Notes: a model not told the origin generated them from the letters alone. A stretch of DNA of 64,000 nt from Blautia sp. Marseille-P3201T (GCF_900120295.1 NZ_LT635465.1:151107-215106); one strand, 5' to 3'. Shown: positions 17,674 to 26,895, numbered from the stretch's first letter. Numbers and translations are program-made.

Positions 17674-17748
17674 ACACTATATCTGGTATTTCATAATATT
17701 TTTTTCTTTTGTTTTTACAACATTTTGTATTCCACAGTATATCACTTT
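17674..17748 (-). promoter_or_regulatory. nrdD promoter with NrdR-box-like sequences
   Basis: Minus strand: TTGTAA (17715-17720), a 16-bp spacer and TATTAT (17693-17698). Plus-strand ACACTATATCTGGTAT (17674-17689) resembles the NrdR box consensus ACACTATATATTGTGT at about 13 of 16 positions and would overlap the transcription start. A weaker candidate, CCACAGTATATCACTT, lies at 17732-17747, upstream of the -35. Confidence 0.5.
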
Positions 17749-17749
17749 T

Positions 17750-17943
17750 CTCTTTGGAAAGAAAGGGGAAATATTGCACAATTCTTTTTCTACCCTCTGT
17801 TTACCGCACCTTTGCCCACTTCCACTATGTAAAAATCTTCTTATCATTACAAAAAAACACCTGTTTTTGATATTATGGAAACTAAACTGGATTTTATATT
17901 ATTGAAAGTACACAATTTTCTTTTTGTCAATAGCATTCGGCAA
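17750..17943. other. Intergenic sequence without a recognised gene
   Basis: AT-rich spacer between the nrdD control region and the MATE terminator. No frame with a convincing ribosome-binding site, no RNA gene and no strong repeat was seen. Confidence 0.6.
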
Positions 17944-17971
17944 AAAAATAAGAGGTTTCCCTCTTATTTTT
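17944..17971 (-). terminator. Intrinsic terminator of the dapF-MATE unit
   Basis: AAAAATAAGAGG and CCTCTTATTTTT form a perfect 12-bp stem with a 4-nt loop at the stop codon of the MATE gene. Confidence 0.9.
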
Positions 17972-19335
17972 CATCGTGTTACATTATTCAACCATTTATA
18001 GGTCTTATATCGGTATATAGAAAATGGTATTTTAATAATTTCATCACTGCACAATAAAATATAAACCCACGGCATGGGAATTCCGATGACAAAGGCTCCC
18101 ACTGCCGCTCCTAAAATAGAGCACAGCCACATAACACCCACATCCAAAATCAATCCAAATCTTGTATCTCCGCCGGCGCGGAACACCCCTACAATCAAAG
18201 TTGTATTAATAGACTGCCCCACTACATAATAAGACATTATGAACATCATAGCTCTCAAATAGCTTTTTGCCAAAGGCGTCAGGTTCAACACACTTTGCAC
18301 AAACGGAGAAATCGCTAATATGAGCAGCCCACCGCCAATACCACATACAATGGCAATCTTAACAAATTTCTTTCCATATTCTCTTGCCAGCTCCTCTTTC
18401 TTCTCTCCAATTGCTTTTCCAATCATAATTGCCGTTGCACTGGAAATACCAAAGCCAATTACCATAGATAACTGTCTGCATACCTGCGCCACAGAATGAG
18501 CCGCCACTGCTGAACTTCCCAAATGTCCTACAATAGCAGAAATAGCTGCCATTCCTGCACCCCATGCAATTTCATTTAAAAGTACCGGAAATGCATAAGT
18601 AAAGAAATCCTTTGCAAGTGCTTTATCTTTGACAAACCAGTCTTTAAACCGTATCTTTACCACATGATTAATACGCACTGCATAAAAGACCACAATAACC
18701 ACTTCAACAGCACGAGAACAAAGGGTTCCAAGAGCTGCCCCTGCTGCTCCCATAGCCGGAACTCCCAAAAGTCCGAAAATAAAAATTGCATTTAAAATAA
18801 TATTTGCAGCCAAAGATGTTCCATAGACAATTGTTGCAATCACAACCTGCTCAATGCTTCGTATAATATTCAGATATACATTTGTAAATGCTGATAATAC
18901 ATAAGAAAATGCAACAATTTTCAAATAGCTGACTCCTGCTGCTATAACAGCTTCATCTGTTGTAAAAATTCGCATTAGCTGATACGGAAAGAAGAATGCC
19001 GCTGTTGCAAACACAATACCCGCCAAAATGGAAATCCGAAAAGACATTCCCATAACTTTTTCAATGGTTCTTGTATCATTCTTTCCCCAGTATTGCGCTG
19101 TAAGAACACAAGCCCCGGAAGTAAGCCCAAAATACAAAAGGGACAAAATAAAATAAATCTGATTTGCCAGAGATACTCCTGATAAAGCTGTTTCCCCCAC
19201 TTTTCCCAGCATAATAACGTCTGTGGAAGTCACCCCTACATTAATCAGGTTCTGCACTGCCATAGGCGTAACCAGACGAAATACATGGGAATAAAATCTC
19301 TTATCCTCAAGACTCATCCTTTTTGTAAAAATCAT
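17971..19335 (-). CDS. MATE-family multidrug/cation efflux transporter
   Basis: A 454-aa membrane protein with about 12 helices in two similar halves, typical of MATE transporters that export drugs or metabolites using H+ or Na+ gradients. Characteristic features: PMAVQNLINVGVTSTDVIML in helix 1, QYWGKND after helix 2, and the second-half counterpart MIGKAIGEKKEE. The nearest clostridial relatives are of unknown substrate. It starts 20 nt after the dapF stop and probably shares its transcript. Confidence 0.9.
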   Translation of the reverse strand: MIFTKRMSLEDKRFYSHVFRLVTPMAVQNLINVGVTSTDVIMLGKVGETALSGVSLANQIYFILSLLYFGLTSGACVLTAQYWGKNDTRTIEKVMGMSFRISILAGIVFATAAFFFPYQLMRIFTTDEAVIAAGVSYLKIVAFSYVLSAFTNVYLNIIRSIEQVVIATIVYGTSLAANIILNAIFIFGLLGVPAMGAAGAALGTLCSRAVEVVIVVFYAVRINHVVKIRFKDWFVKDKALAKDFFTYAFPVLLNEIAWGAGMAAISAIVGHLGSSAVAAHSVAQVCRQLSMVIGFGISSATAIMIGKAIGEKKEELAREYGKKFVKIAIVCGIGGGLLILAISPFVQSVLNLTPLAKSYLRAMMFIMSYYVVGQSINTTLIVGVFRAGGDTRFGLILDVGVMWLCSILGAAVGAFVIGIPMPWVYILLCSDEIIKIPFSIYRYKTYKWLNNVTR

Positions 19336-19354
19336 TCTCTTTTCAATCCTTTTC

Positions 19355-20188
19355 TTAAATTTCTATTTCACCTTCAAACACAACTGCTGCAGGTCCTGTC
19401 ATATACACAAGATTTGCTGCTCTGTCCCAGGAAATTTTCAAATCTCCTCCCAGAAGTCTCACAGTTACCTCATCTTCTGTATATCCGTTTAAAACGGACG
19501 CTACTGCCACAGCACAAGCTCCGGTTCCGCATGCCAGAGTTTCACCGCTTCCTCTTTCCCAGACACGCATTTCTACCGTTTTTCTGTCAACAACACGAAC
19601 AAATTCTGTATTCACACTTTCCGGAAATGCAGCATGTTTCTCAAATTTAGGTCCAATTTCCTCCAGCAGCAGATTTTTCACATCCTCTACATATACCACA
19701 GCATGAGGATTTCCCATAGAAACTGCCGTAATCTCATAAATATCCTGTCCTACATTAAATGGCTGGCTGACTACTTTTTCCCCTTCATAAATCATAGGAA
19801 TTGCTTTCGCCTCCAATACAGGAGCTCCCATATTTACGCGAACCAGTTTTACCTTTTTATTTTCCACTGTTAAATCCAGATACTTAATCCCGCTCTTTGT
19901 ATCTACGGAAATGCGTGTTTTATCTGTAAGACCATAATCATACACATATTTCCCAACGCAGCGCATACCATTTCCGCACATCGCCCCCTGGCTTCCATCA
20001 GCATTGTACATCTCCATTTCAAAGTCCGCTTTTTCTGAAGGCTTAATTAAAATCAGACCATCCGAGCCAATCCCAAAATGCCTGTCACTAATCTTCTTTG
20101 ATATCTCTGAAGGATTTTCTATATGCTCCTGAAAACAATTCACATAAACATAATCATTTCCAATTCCCTGCATCTTTGTAAATTTCAT
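19355..20188 (-). CDS. dapF: Diaminopimelate epimerase
   Basis: Converts LL- to meso-diaminopimelate for lysine and peptidoglycan synthesis. The 277-aa frame shows both catalytic cysteines, in MCGNGMRC and ACGTGACA, the start MKFTKMQGIGNDYVYV and RVWERGSGET. The ATG at 20188 follows AAAAGGAGGAAC; the longer frame from 20242 begins beside the promoter and is unlikely. Other dap genes are not in the window. Confidence 0.96.
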   Translation of the reverse strand: MKFTKMQGIGNDYVYVNCFQEHIENPSEISKKISDRHFGIGSDGLILIKPSEKADFEMEMYNADGSQGAMCGNGMRCVGKYVYDYGLTDKTRISVDTKSGIKYLDLTVENKKVKLVRVNMGAPVLEAKAIPMIYEGEKVVSQPFNVGQDIYEITAVSMGNPHAVVYVEDVKNLLLEEIGPKFEKHAAFPESVNTEFVRVVDRKTVEMRVWERGSGETLACGTGACAVAVASVLNGYTEDEVTVRLLGGDLKISWDRAANLVYMTGPAAVVFEGEIEI

Positions 20189-20230
20189 CTTTTTGTTCCT
20201 CCTTTTCATGCAATAACACGTATGTGAGCA

Positions 20231-20239
20231 ATTATACCA
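20231..20239 (-). promoter_or_regulatory. Extended -10 promoter element of dapF
   Basis: Minus strand TGGTATAAT (20239-20231) is an extended -10 placed just after the rubredoxin terminator. The -35 is poor (TTAATG, inside the terminator stem). It leaves a leader of roughly 40 nt before dapF. Confidence 0.6.
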
Positions 20240-20245
20240 CAAAAA

Positions 20246-20296
20246 GGCTGTTGCATTAAGAGCATATCGAAAATATTTCTGCTTAATGCAACAGCC
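20246..20296 (-). terminator. Intrinsic terminator of the rubredoxin gene
   Basis: GGCTGTTGCATTAAG (20246-20260) pairs with CTTAATGCAACAGCC (20282-20296), a perfect 15-bp stem; on the minus strand it is followed by TTTTT. Confidence 0.92.
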
Positions 20297-20324
20297 TCCA
20301 TCTTACCTTTGAACCTGTATAAAA

Positions 20325-20489
20325 TTATGCTTCTTCCTGAACAAATTCATCTTTTCCCAATCCGCAAACCGGGCATACCCAATCTTCTGGAAGGTCTTCA
20401 AATGCTGTTCCTGGTTCTATTCCGTTATCTGGATCTCCCAATTCCGGATCATACACATAACCACATGGTTCACATACATATTTCTGCAT
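20325..20489 (-). CDS. Rubredoxin
   Basis: A 54-aa iron protein with the paired knuckles [12 protein letters not shown] and [10 protein letters not shown], giving the four Fe-binding cysteines, plus [20 protein letters not shown], which is essentially canonical. It acts as a low-potential electron carrier, often for oxidative-stress reductases in anaerobes. The ATG at 20489 follows CAGGAGGCAAT. It is monocistronic. Confidence 0.96.
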   Translation of the reverse strand: MQKYVCEPCGYVYDPELGDPDNGIEPGTAFEDLPEDWVCPVCGLGKDEFVQEEA

Positions 20490-20579
20490 AATTATTGCCT
20501 CCTGTTAAACTTAGTTTTCATATTTTGATTAATTTTATACATATTTTGCTGCAAAGTCTATTTCGCCTTTGCTTTTTTC

Positions 20580-20588
20580 ATTATAACA
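20580..20588 (-). promoter_or_regulatory. Extended -10 promoter element of rubredoxin
   Basis: Minus strand TGTTATAAT (20588-20580). The -35 (TGGAAT, 17 bp upstream) is weak. The leader would be about 85 nt. Confidence 0.55.
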
Positions 20589-20646
20589 CACTCTTTTGAA
20601 ATATTCCAGAGTATTTTTGTATACTTTTGTATTTTTTAAAAAAGAC

Positions 20647-20711
20647 TGTGCTGTTGCACAATTTTCTATGAAATTAAAAGAGCCTGCTCCGCAGGCGCCG
20701 GAACAGACTCT
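20647..20711 (-). terminator. Tandem terminators of the hutH-permease operon
   Basis: The main stem pairs 20679-20691 with 20699-20711, 13 pairs including two G-U on the minus strand, with a 7-nt GC-rich loop and then TTTT. A second small stem (TGTGC/GCACA, 20647-20660) followed by TTTTTT stands just beyond. No gene was recognised in 20490-20801; apparent frames there read through these hairpins. Confidence 0.8.
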
Positions 20712-20792
20712 TCTCGCATGACATCCAATAGATGATTGCAATCTATTGTTTATATAAATTATGATGGGTGCCCTGATTATCCGAACATCCAT

Positions 20793-20817
20793 AGCTCAAT
20801 TTTATAAAATCTGAGCT
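20793..20817. repeat. Inverted repeat over the permease stop codon
   Basis: AGCTCA and TGAGCT flank the self-complementary ATTTTATAAAAT. A hairpin here could stabilise the transcript 3' end. A second dyad, CAATAGA / TCTATTG, lies at about 20728-20749. Confidence 0.5.
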
Positions 20818-22121
20818 GCAATAATTGCTGCAATCATTAATGGGATATTAAAGTGTAAGAATGTTGGTACACAAGTATCCCAAATATGGTCGTGCTGACC
20901 ATCTGCATTCAGACCGGATGTAGGTCCAAGCGTTGTATCAGAAGCTGGTGAACCAGCATCGCCCAAAGCTGCTGCTGCAGACATCAGAACGATTGTAGCT
21001 GCCGGTGAAAATCCAACCTTATGACATAATGGAACGTATAATACTGCAAGTACAGGAACTGTACCGAAGGAAGTACCAATACCCATAGTAACCAGAAGAC
21101 CGATTAATGTGATTACTGTAGCAGCAACCCATGTGTTGCCTTTCATTAAGTTTACAGAGCTGTTAACTAATTCTTCTACAGCACCTGTATCTTTTAATAC
21201 CTGAGCAAATCCACCTGCTACTAACATAACAAATGCGATGAAGCCCATGAGTTTAATACCTTCCTGGAACTGTGCATCAATGTCTTTTGGTTTAATAGCG
21301 CCGAAAACAAAGATTACTAACAGACCTGCCAAAGCAGCTACCGGGAGAGATCCCCAAACAAACTGAGCAACTACTACAACTACCAATGCTGCTAATACTA
21401 CCCAGTGTTCGTATTTCAGAGTTAAATCTCCAGTTTCTTTTACGCCTTCTAACTGAATATCTTTGTATTCACGAGGTTTTCTGTATGTAATGAATACAGC
21501 AATTGCAAGACCAATTAACATAGCAACTGCAAGAATCCAGTTTACTGCTGTGATGTCACCAACAGTTACATTCCAACCCCAGTCTTCTTTTACGTTCTGG
21601 TTAATGTTATCACGAATAATTGTCATGAAGATTAAACCAAATCCGAAAGGAATTGCAATGTATGGTGCTTTATGACCAAAAGCGATAGTACATGCAACAC
21701 CACGTCTATCCAATTTCATCTTGTTCATAAGTGCCAGTAATGGTGGAACAAGAATTGGAATATACGCAATATGAATTGGAATTAAGTTCTGTGATAAGCA
21801 GGCAATAATCAATAATGTTAAAAGTAAAACCCACTTATTACCACCTACAACTTTTGCAATTTTCTTTGATAAAATCTCTGTGATACCTGTTGTTGCCATA
21901 CAAGCTGCTAATGTTCCTAACAGAATGTAAGCAAGAGCTGTTTCACCGTTTCCGCCAAGACCGGCAAGTAAGGAGTCCTTAATAGCTCCAATACCCATAC
22001 CGCCAACAAGACCTGCTACAAACAATGATACCAGCATGGATAAAAGTACGTTAATTTTCAGTAAGCAGAGTACACATAAAAGTACAACCGCGATTACTAC
22101 AGGATTAAGCAAATTTTCCAT
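20802..22121 (-). CDS. NhaC/YuiF-family permease, probable histidine transporter
   Basis: A 439-aa membrane protein of the Na+/H+ antiporter superfamily (YuiF-like), with about 11-12 helices. Landmarks are SQNLIPIHIAYIPILVPPLL, FGHKAPYIAIPFGFGLIF and the C-terminal ALGDAGSPASDTTLGPT motif. Members next to hutH are generally taken as histidine carriers; urocanate exchange is an alternative. The start at 22121 is chosen for its GGGAGG ribosome-binding site; the 25-residue longer frame crosses the intergenic hairpin. Confidence 0.75.
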   Translation of the reverse strand: MENLLNPVVIAVVLLCVLCLLKINVLLSMLVSLFVAGLVGGMGIGAIKDSLLAGLGGNGETALAYILLGTLAACMATTGITEILSKKIAKVVGGNKWVLLLTLLIIACLSQNLIPIHIAYIPILVPPLLALMNKMKLDRRGVACTIAFGHKAPYIAIPFGFGLIFMTIIRDNINQNVKEDWGWNVTVGDITAVNWILAVAMLIGLAIAVFITYRKPREYKDIQLEGVKETGDLTLKYEHWVVLAALVVVVVAQFVWGSLPVAALAGLLVIFVFGAIKPKDIDAQFQEGIKLMGFIAFVMLVAGGFAQVLKDTGAVEELVNSSVNLMKGNTWVAATVITLIGLLVTMGIGTSFGTVPVLAVLYVPLCHKVGFSPAATIVLMSAAAALGDAGSPASDTTLGPTSGLNADGQHDHIWDTCVPTFLHFNIPLMIAAIIAAQIL

Positions 22122-22149
22122 AAAATAAACCTCCCTCTTTTTTTTGATA

Positions 22150-22192
22150 GTTACGGCTGGCAAAGGGGTCCCTCTCCAAACACAGCCGTAAC
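22150..22192 (-). other. Intra-operon hairpin between hutH and the permease gene
   Basis: GTTACGGCTG (22150-22159) pairs perfectly with CAGCCGTAAC (22183-22192). On the minus strand it is followed by an A-run, not a T-run, so it looks like a processing or stability element rather than a terminator. Confidence 0.6.
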
Positions 22193-22218
22193 GCACCCTC
22201 TTTAAATTTTATATTAGA

Positions 22219-23754
22219 TTATCTTGTTTCGATTGCTGTGCCAATCGCTTCTTCTACTGCTTTGATTAAAGAACCATTTTCAATGATTTCTTCACAGTAG
22301 TTGATATCTCCGTACAATTCACGGTCATCGTCTAAAGTAGCAACCTGTTTACGAACTAAGTCATAAGCAGCCTGTGTACCTTTACCAAGACCTTTATTGC
22401 CTCTCATATCAATACCCTGACATGCAACCATCAATTCCATTGCAAGAACACGTCTTACGTTCTTAGCAATCTCTCCAGCTTTTCTAGCTGCAATTGTACC
22501 CATAGATACATGGTCTTCCTGACCTGCTGATGAAGGAATACTGTCAACTGAAGCAGGATGTGCCAATACTTTGTTTTCAGATACTAATGCTGCTGCTGAA
22601 TACTGTACGATCATAAATCCTGAGCAAACACCGCCATGTGGTGTTAAGAATGCAGGTAAATCGCTGTATGCCGGATTTACCAGACGTTCAATACGTCTTT
22701 CAGAAACGTTTGCCAGTTCAGCTACGCCGATACCAAGGAAGTCAAAGCTAAGAGCCATTGGCTGACCGTGGAAGTTACCGCCTGAAATACCTGCACGGTC
22801 TTCCTTGAAGATAATCGGGTTATCTGTAACAGAATTGATTTCAATATTAACTTTATCTAATACGTAGTTAATTGCATCTTTACTTGCGCCGTGAATTTGA
22901 GGTGAACATCTTAAGGAATAAGCATCCTGTACACGGATTTCACCCTGACGTGTAGTATTTTTACTTCCTTCTAACAGTTTTAACAGGTTTCTGGCTGTTG
23001 CTAACTGTCCGGAATGTGGACGTACATCATGTACTCTGTGGTCTAATGCATCTACAACACCATTCTGTGCTTCAAAGCAGAGAGCATCAGCAATATCAGC
23101 TACTTTCAATAAGTTCAATGCATCATATAATGCAAGAGAACCTGCTGATGTCATAGCCTGTGTACCATTGTTTAATGCAAGACCTTCTTTTGCAGATAAT
23201 TCAATAGTAGGAATACCTGCACGTTTCATAGCTTCTGCACCTGGAAGGAGTTCACCTTCATAATAAGCCATACCAAGACCTAACATAGGCAGAACCATGT
23301 GAGATAATGGAGCAAGGTCACCGGAAGCTCCCAGAGAACCTTTTTCAGGAATAAATGCTGTAACACCTTTGTTCAGCATATCCACCATTGTCTGTACTGT
23401 TTCTAATCTGATACCGGAAAATCCTTTTACAAGGTTATTAATTCTCAGAAGCATAATTCCTCTTGCAATGTCTTCTGAGAAAGGATTTCCTGCACCTACT
23501 GCATGAGTGATAATCAGATTTTTCTGAAGTGCTTTACACTGATCCTGAGAAATCACCACGTCACTGAATTTACCAAATCCAGTAGTAATTCCGTATACAA
23601 CCTTTTCTTCCGCAACTAAGTCATCTACTACTTTTCTGGATTCGATGATGTTCTGCTTTGCTTCTTCTGCAAGTTCAATTTTTGCATGTCCTCTACAGAT
23701 TGCAGCAATTTGTTCCAGTGTTAAGTCTTTACCAGTAATTATAATATTACTCAT
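22219..23754 (-). CDS. hutH: Histidine ammonia-lyase
   Basis: Deaminates L-histidine to trans-urocanate plus ammonia, with no cofactor other than the self-made MIO group. The Ala143-Ser144-Gly145 triad is present in KGSLGASGDLAPLSH, and the catalytic Tyr in VVYGITTGFG near residue 54. QDAYSLRCSPQIHGASKD and the 511-aa length also fit. The start at 23754 is chosen for GAGGG about 8 nt upstream; the longer frame to 23832 runs through the promoter. hutU, hutI and ftcD are not in the window. Confidence 0.96.
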   Translation of the reverse strand: MSNIIITGKDLTLEQIAAICRGHAKIELAEEAKQNIIESRKVVDDLVAEEKVVYGITTGFGKFSDVVISQDQCKALQKNLIITHAVGAGNPFSEDIARGIMLLRINNLVKGFSGIRLETVQTMVDMLNKGVTAFIPEKGSLGASGDLAPLSHMVLPMLGLGMAYYEGELLPGAEAMKRAGIPTIELSAKEGLALNNGTQAMTSAGSLALYDALNLLKVADIADALCFEAQNGVVDALDHRVHDVRPHSGQLATARNLLKLLEGSKNTTRQGEIRVQDAYSLRCSPQIHGASKDAINYVLDKVNIEINSVTDNPIIFKEDRAGISGGNFHGQPMALSFDFLGIGVAELANVSERRIERLVNPAYSDLPAFLTPHGGVCSGFMIVQYSAAALVSENKVLAHPASVDSIPSSAGQEDHVSMGTIAARKAGEIAKNVRRVLAMELMVACQGIDMRGNKGLGKGTQAAYDLVRKQVATLDDDRELYGDINYCEEIIENGSLIKAVEEAIGTAIETR

Positions 23755-23790
23755 ATCGCACCCTCTTTTCATCTTTATATTATATGTGAA

Positions 23791-23831
23791 ATTATACATT
23801 ATAGGTGTCAAAAAAGCGTCAATAAATGTCA
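23791..23831 (-). promoter_or_regulatory. SARP-style activator site and -10 box of hutH
   Basis: Reading the minus strand: TTGACGC (23822-23816), TTTT, TTGACAC (23811-23805), 8 bp, TATAAT (23796-23791). A third TGAC lies one turn further up (23831-23828). Heptamer direct repeats with a 4-bp spacer, 8 bp before the -10 and without a normal -35, are the layout known for SARP/BTAD activators in Streptomyces. The BTAD regulator gene ends at 23879, directly upstream. Confidence 0.55.
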
Positions 23832-23878
23832 TTTTGCATAATCTCTTTTTAGACGATTTCCAAACCTGTTGTATTTAT

Positions 23879-26743
23879 CTACATATCCTCTTCAAATTTC
23901 CGAAGTAATTCCATTGTTGTAGGGTTTTTTATTTTTTCAGATACCTGCTTGCTCTCCTTATAATAAGCTTCCGCTTCATCCTGACAGTTCTGCCGTTTTA
24001 AAAGCATTGCCATATAAATCTGAGCCCTTTCAAGTCCCCAGTAATATCCATGACGTTTCAGACAGGAAATTGCCTTTTCCAGATATTGCCGCGCTTCTTT
24101 ATCTCTGTTCTGAAGGTATAAAAGCTGTCCCATCCCAGAATAAAACTGACCTAGTCCGTTTGTCACAACCTTTCCTTTTCCCATTTCAATTGCCCGTTCA
24201 TAATATACGGCAGCTTTTTCCAAATCTCCCTGACAACGGCTTAAGTCTCCCAAATACCCCTGACAGGCAGCTATGCTCATATTAAAATGTTCTTTTCCTT
24301 TCCCACATTCCCGAAAGATTTTCATGGCTTCGATTAAGGTTTTTTCTGCTTTTATGTATTCGCCTTTATGGAGGAAGTAACATCCCAGCAGACGCATAAA
24401 GACACCACGCTCTTCTGTGACTTTTTCTTCCTTCTGAATATAACGAAGACCTTTTTGAACATACTCTTCCACTTCCACAAAATCTTCTACCTGAATACCA
24501 TAGAAAATCATTTGTTTAAAATTATTAAGGAGCATCTTTTTTTCATCCAGCTCTTCCGCCAGCTGCATACTTTCCATAACGCACTGAATACCTGTATCGT
24601 ATTCTCCCATGGCAATATTATAGCGCCCCTTCACATAATACATTTCCATCTTCATTTCCTGTGCCTGATGAGAGTTGTCCTCCAGACGAATAACCTCTTC
24701 TGCCAAAGCCAGCATTTCTTCAGCACCCTTCGTTACGCCATATTCGTCATCGCCATATTCCATCTCCCAATGAAGCACAGGAAAGTTTTCATTAATAATC
24801 GTATAGTATTCTTTCAGATATTTTATCTTATATTCATATGTCTTCACCTGATTATGGCATCTCTCATAGTGGTGAATGATCATTGGAAGACAGGCAAAAT
24901 TTCTTTTTACTTCTGCCTGATTTTCATAATACTGGGCAAGCATCTGGTGATACATTCTCCTTTTCCCTACACTCTGATGCTCGTATAAATATTCACGGAA
25001 TATTCTATGTACAAATTTATAATAAATATTCCATCCAACTAAAATTTCTTTAATTAAGCGGCGTTCCTGAAGCTTTTCTAAAATGCGAATAAGCGTCAGT
25101 CGATCCAGCTCCGGAAGAAGGAATTCCAGTTCTTCTATACTTATCTTCTCCGGAAACAGTGACATGCAGTACAGCACTTCCGTTTCTCTGTCAGGTAAGC
25201 CGGCAAGCCTTGCTTTTATAAGGTTTGTTGTCTTCGGGGACATCTCCAGAGTATATCCCTTTTCCTTAATTAAATTCATCAGCTCCATCAGGAAAAAGGC
25301 ATTTCCATCTGTCATCTGATAAATGCTTTCTTTTTTCTTAAGTTCCTGATCAAGCTGAGGTAAATGACGATGAAGAAGTTCGTTGGTTTCCTCTCTGGTA
25401 AAGGAATGCAGATTAATTACCTGAAGGCAGTCATTTTTTACCAGTTTTTCCAAAGCTTCCATAATCTCTGTATCATTATCCTGATTAAAAGTACACATAA
25501 GTAATATCTTATCTGTACCTATAGTAAGCAGAATACGATTTAAAAGTTGAAAACTCATTTTATCCAGCCACTGAATGTCGTCAAAAAACAATACCACTTT
25601 ATGATTTTCTGCAATTCTGCGGAACATTTCCAAAACAGACTGCTCTAAAATCTGATAAGTCAGTCTACCCATTTTGCCCTCACCTTCTGTGAGAACGCCT
25701 TTCAAAATCCGCTTTATCTGGCCTTTTTCGTCTTCAACAATTTCTTTTTCCAGAATTCCGTTTTCCATGCACTGCTCAATTTCCCAGAAAATATCATTCC
25801 ATGGTCGAAGGAAAAAATCAGCCTCATCCCGATAGCAGGCAGCATTTAGTGGTATCATTTGATAGCCTCTCACCATCTGTCTTGCCTTATCTAAAAGAGC
25901 TGACTTACCTACACCTTCTTCTCCACTAATAGCAACACATTGAGGATGTCCCCATCTTCCCGCTCCTACAATACACTCACTAATACGATAAATTTCTTCT
26001 GTTCTTCCCATAAAAGGCAGGTTCCAGTTCCCATTGTCAGCAGCTACATTTCCCTTTACATTAAAAATCCTGTGAAACAGCTCTGTAATCTCACCGGAAG
26101 GCTCTACCCCCAACTCTTCATCCAAAACCTTTTCCAAATCATAATATAACTTAATTGCCATATTATAATTTCCACTGGAAGCGTAGATTTCCATAATTTC
26201 CTGATATAATTTTTCATTATAAGAGTCGTGTTTCAAAAGAATATTGCTGTATTTTTGTATCTGGGCCATATCCTTTACAGCATTGGCATCATGAAGACGT
26301 TTTCTGGCACACTTTAAAAAGGACTGGTCATATTGGTCCTGCATGGACTCTATCCACTCCTCAAATTCATAACTGTTCTTAATATGAAAGTGTGACAAAA
26401 AGCCTTCTGCTTCATACTCTAAAATATTCTCTTCTGTGATAAAATCCCAGTCAATTTCCGGCATACATTCCGGGTTTAAGGAAATGCTGGTATGTCCTGC
26501 TGTAACCAGAATTTCTTTTCCCAATAATTTCTTTATCTGATAAACTGCTTCTCGCAGATTTTTTCGTCCCACATTTTCATTATCCGCACCCCAGAGAACA
26601 TAAATAATTTCTTCCCTTGTTGCGTTCTTTTTCACACATAAATAATAGAAAAAGCCTTCTGCCTTTTTGTATGGAAAATTTATTCTTTCTCCATCTACTT
26701 CTACATACGGTCTTCCTAAAAGATGCACATTAATTTTGCTCAA
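23879..26743 (-). CDS. AfsR/SARP-like regulator with BTAD, AAA ATPase and TPR region
   Basis: A 954-aa cytoplasmic signal-integrating regulator. An OmpR-like winged helix lies at ~1-95 (HLLGRPYVEVDGERINFPYK). The BTAD domain lies at ~100-245 and ends ELGVEPSGEITELF. The NTPase has Walker A ISGEEGVGKSAL near 275 and Walker B VVLFFDDIQWLD near 385. The C-terminal TPR-like helical repeats contain YYERAIEMGKG and ARQYLEKAISCLKRHG. It starts with TTG after GAGGG. hutH follows on the same strand 124 bp later with its own promoter, so hutH and the permease are likely targets. The signal it senses is unknown. Confidence 0.85.
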   Translation of the reverse strand: MSKINVHLLGRPYVEVDGERINFPYKKAEGFFYYLCVKKNATREEIIYVLWGADNENVGRKNLREAVYQIKKLLGKEILVTAGHTSISLNPECMPEIDWDFITEENILEYEAEGFLSHFHIKNSYEFEEWIESMQDQYDQSFLKCARKRLHDANAVKDMAQIQKYSNILLKHDSYNEKLYQEIMEIYASSGNYNMAIKLYYDLEKVLDEELGVEPSGEITELFHRIFNVKGNVAADNGNWNLPFMGRTEEIYRISECIVGAGRWGHPQCVAISGEEGVGKSALLDKARQMVRGYQMIPLNAACYRDEADFFLRPWNDIFWEIEQCMENGILEKEIVEDEKGQIKRILKGVLTEGEGKMGRLTYQILEQSVLEMFRRIAENHKVVLFFDDIQWLDKMSFQLLNRILLTIGTDKILLMCTFNQDNDTEIMEALEKLVKNDCLQVINLHSFTREETNELLHRHLPQLDQELKKKESIYQMTDGNAFFLMELMNLIKEKGYTLEMSPKTTNLIKARLAGLPDRETEVLYCMSLFPEKISIEELEFLLPELDRLTLIRILEKLQERRLIKEILVGWNIYYKFVHRIFREYLYEHQSVGKRRMYHQMLAQYYENQAEVKRNFACLPMIIHHYERCHNQVKTYEYKIKYLKEYYTIINENFPVLHWEMEYGDDEYGVTKGAEEMLALAEEVIRLEDNSHQAQEMKMEMYYVKGRYNIAMGEYDTGIQCVMESMQLAEELDEKKMLLNNFKQMIFYGIQVEDFVEVEEYVQKGLRYIQKEEKVTEERGVFMRLLGCYFLHKGEYIKAEKTLIEAMKIFRECGKGKEHFNMSIAACQGYLGDLSRCQGDLEKAAVYYERAIEMGKGKVVTNGLGQFYSGMGQLLYLQNRDKEARQYLEKAISCLKRHGYYWGLERAQIYMAMLLKRQNCQDEAEAYYKESKQVSEKIKNPTTMELLRKFEEDM

Positions 26744-26895
26744 ATTCTATCCCTCACATTCTATATTTCTTAAGTATACTAAGGTCTTTCCTTAATGTCA
26801 ACTAAGTGGCACAGTTCCCAGTGTTTCTCTCTTTTGGTTCTTTTTGCATTTCTTTTTAATACAATAGAAATAAACAGATTTTAAGGAGTTCCAGA

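Noticed and set aside
20535..20792. 85-codon minus-strand frame downstream of the permease
   Set aside because: It reads through two terminator hairpins and the rubredoxin promoter, has no ribosome-binding site and no family resemblance.
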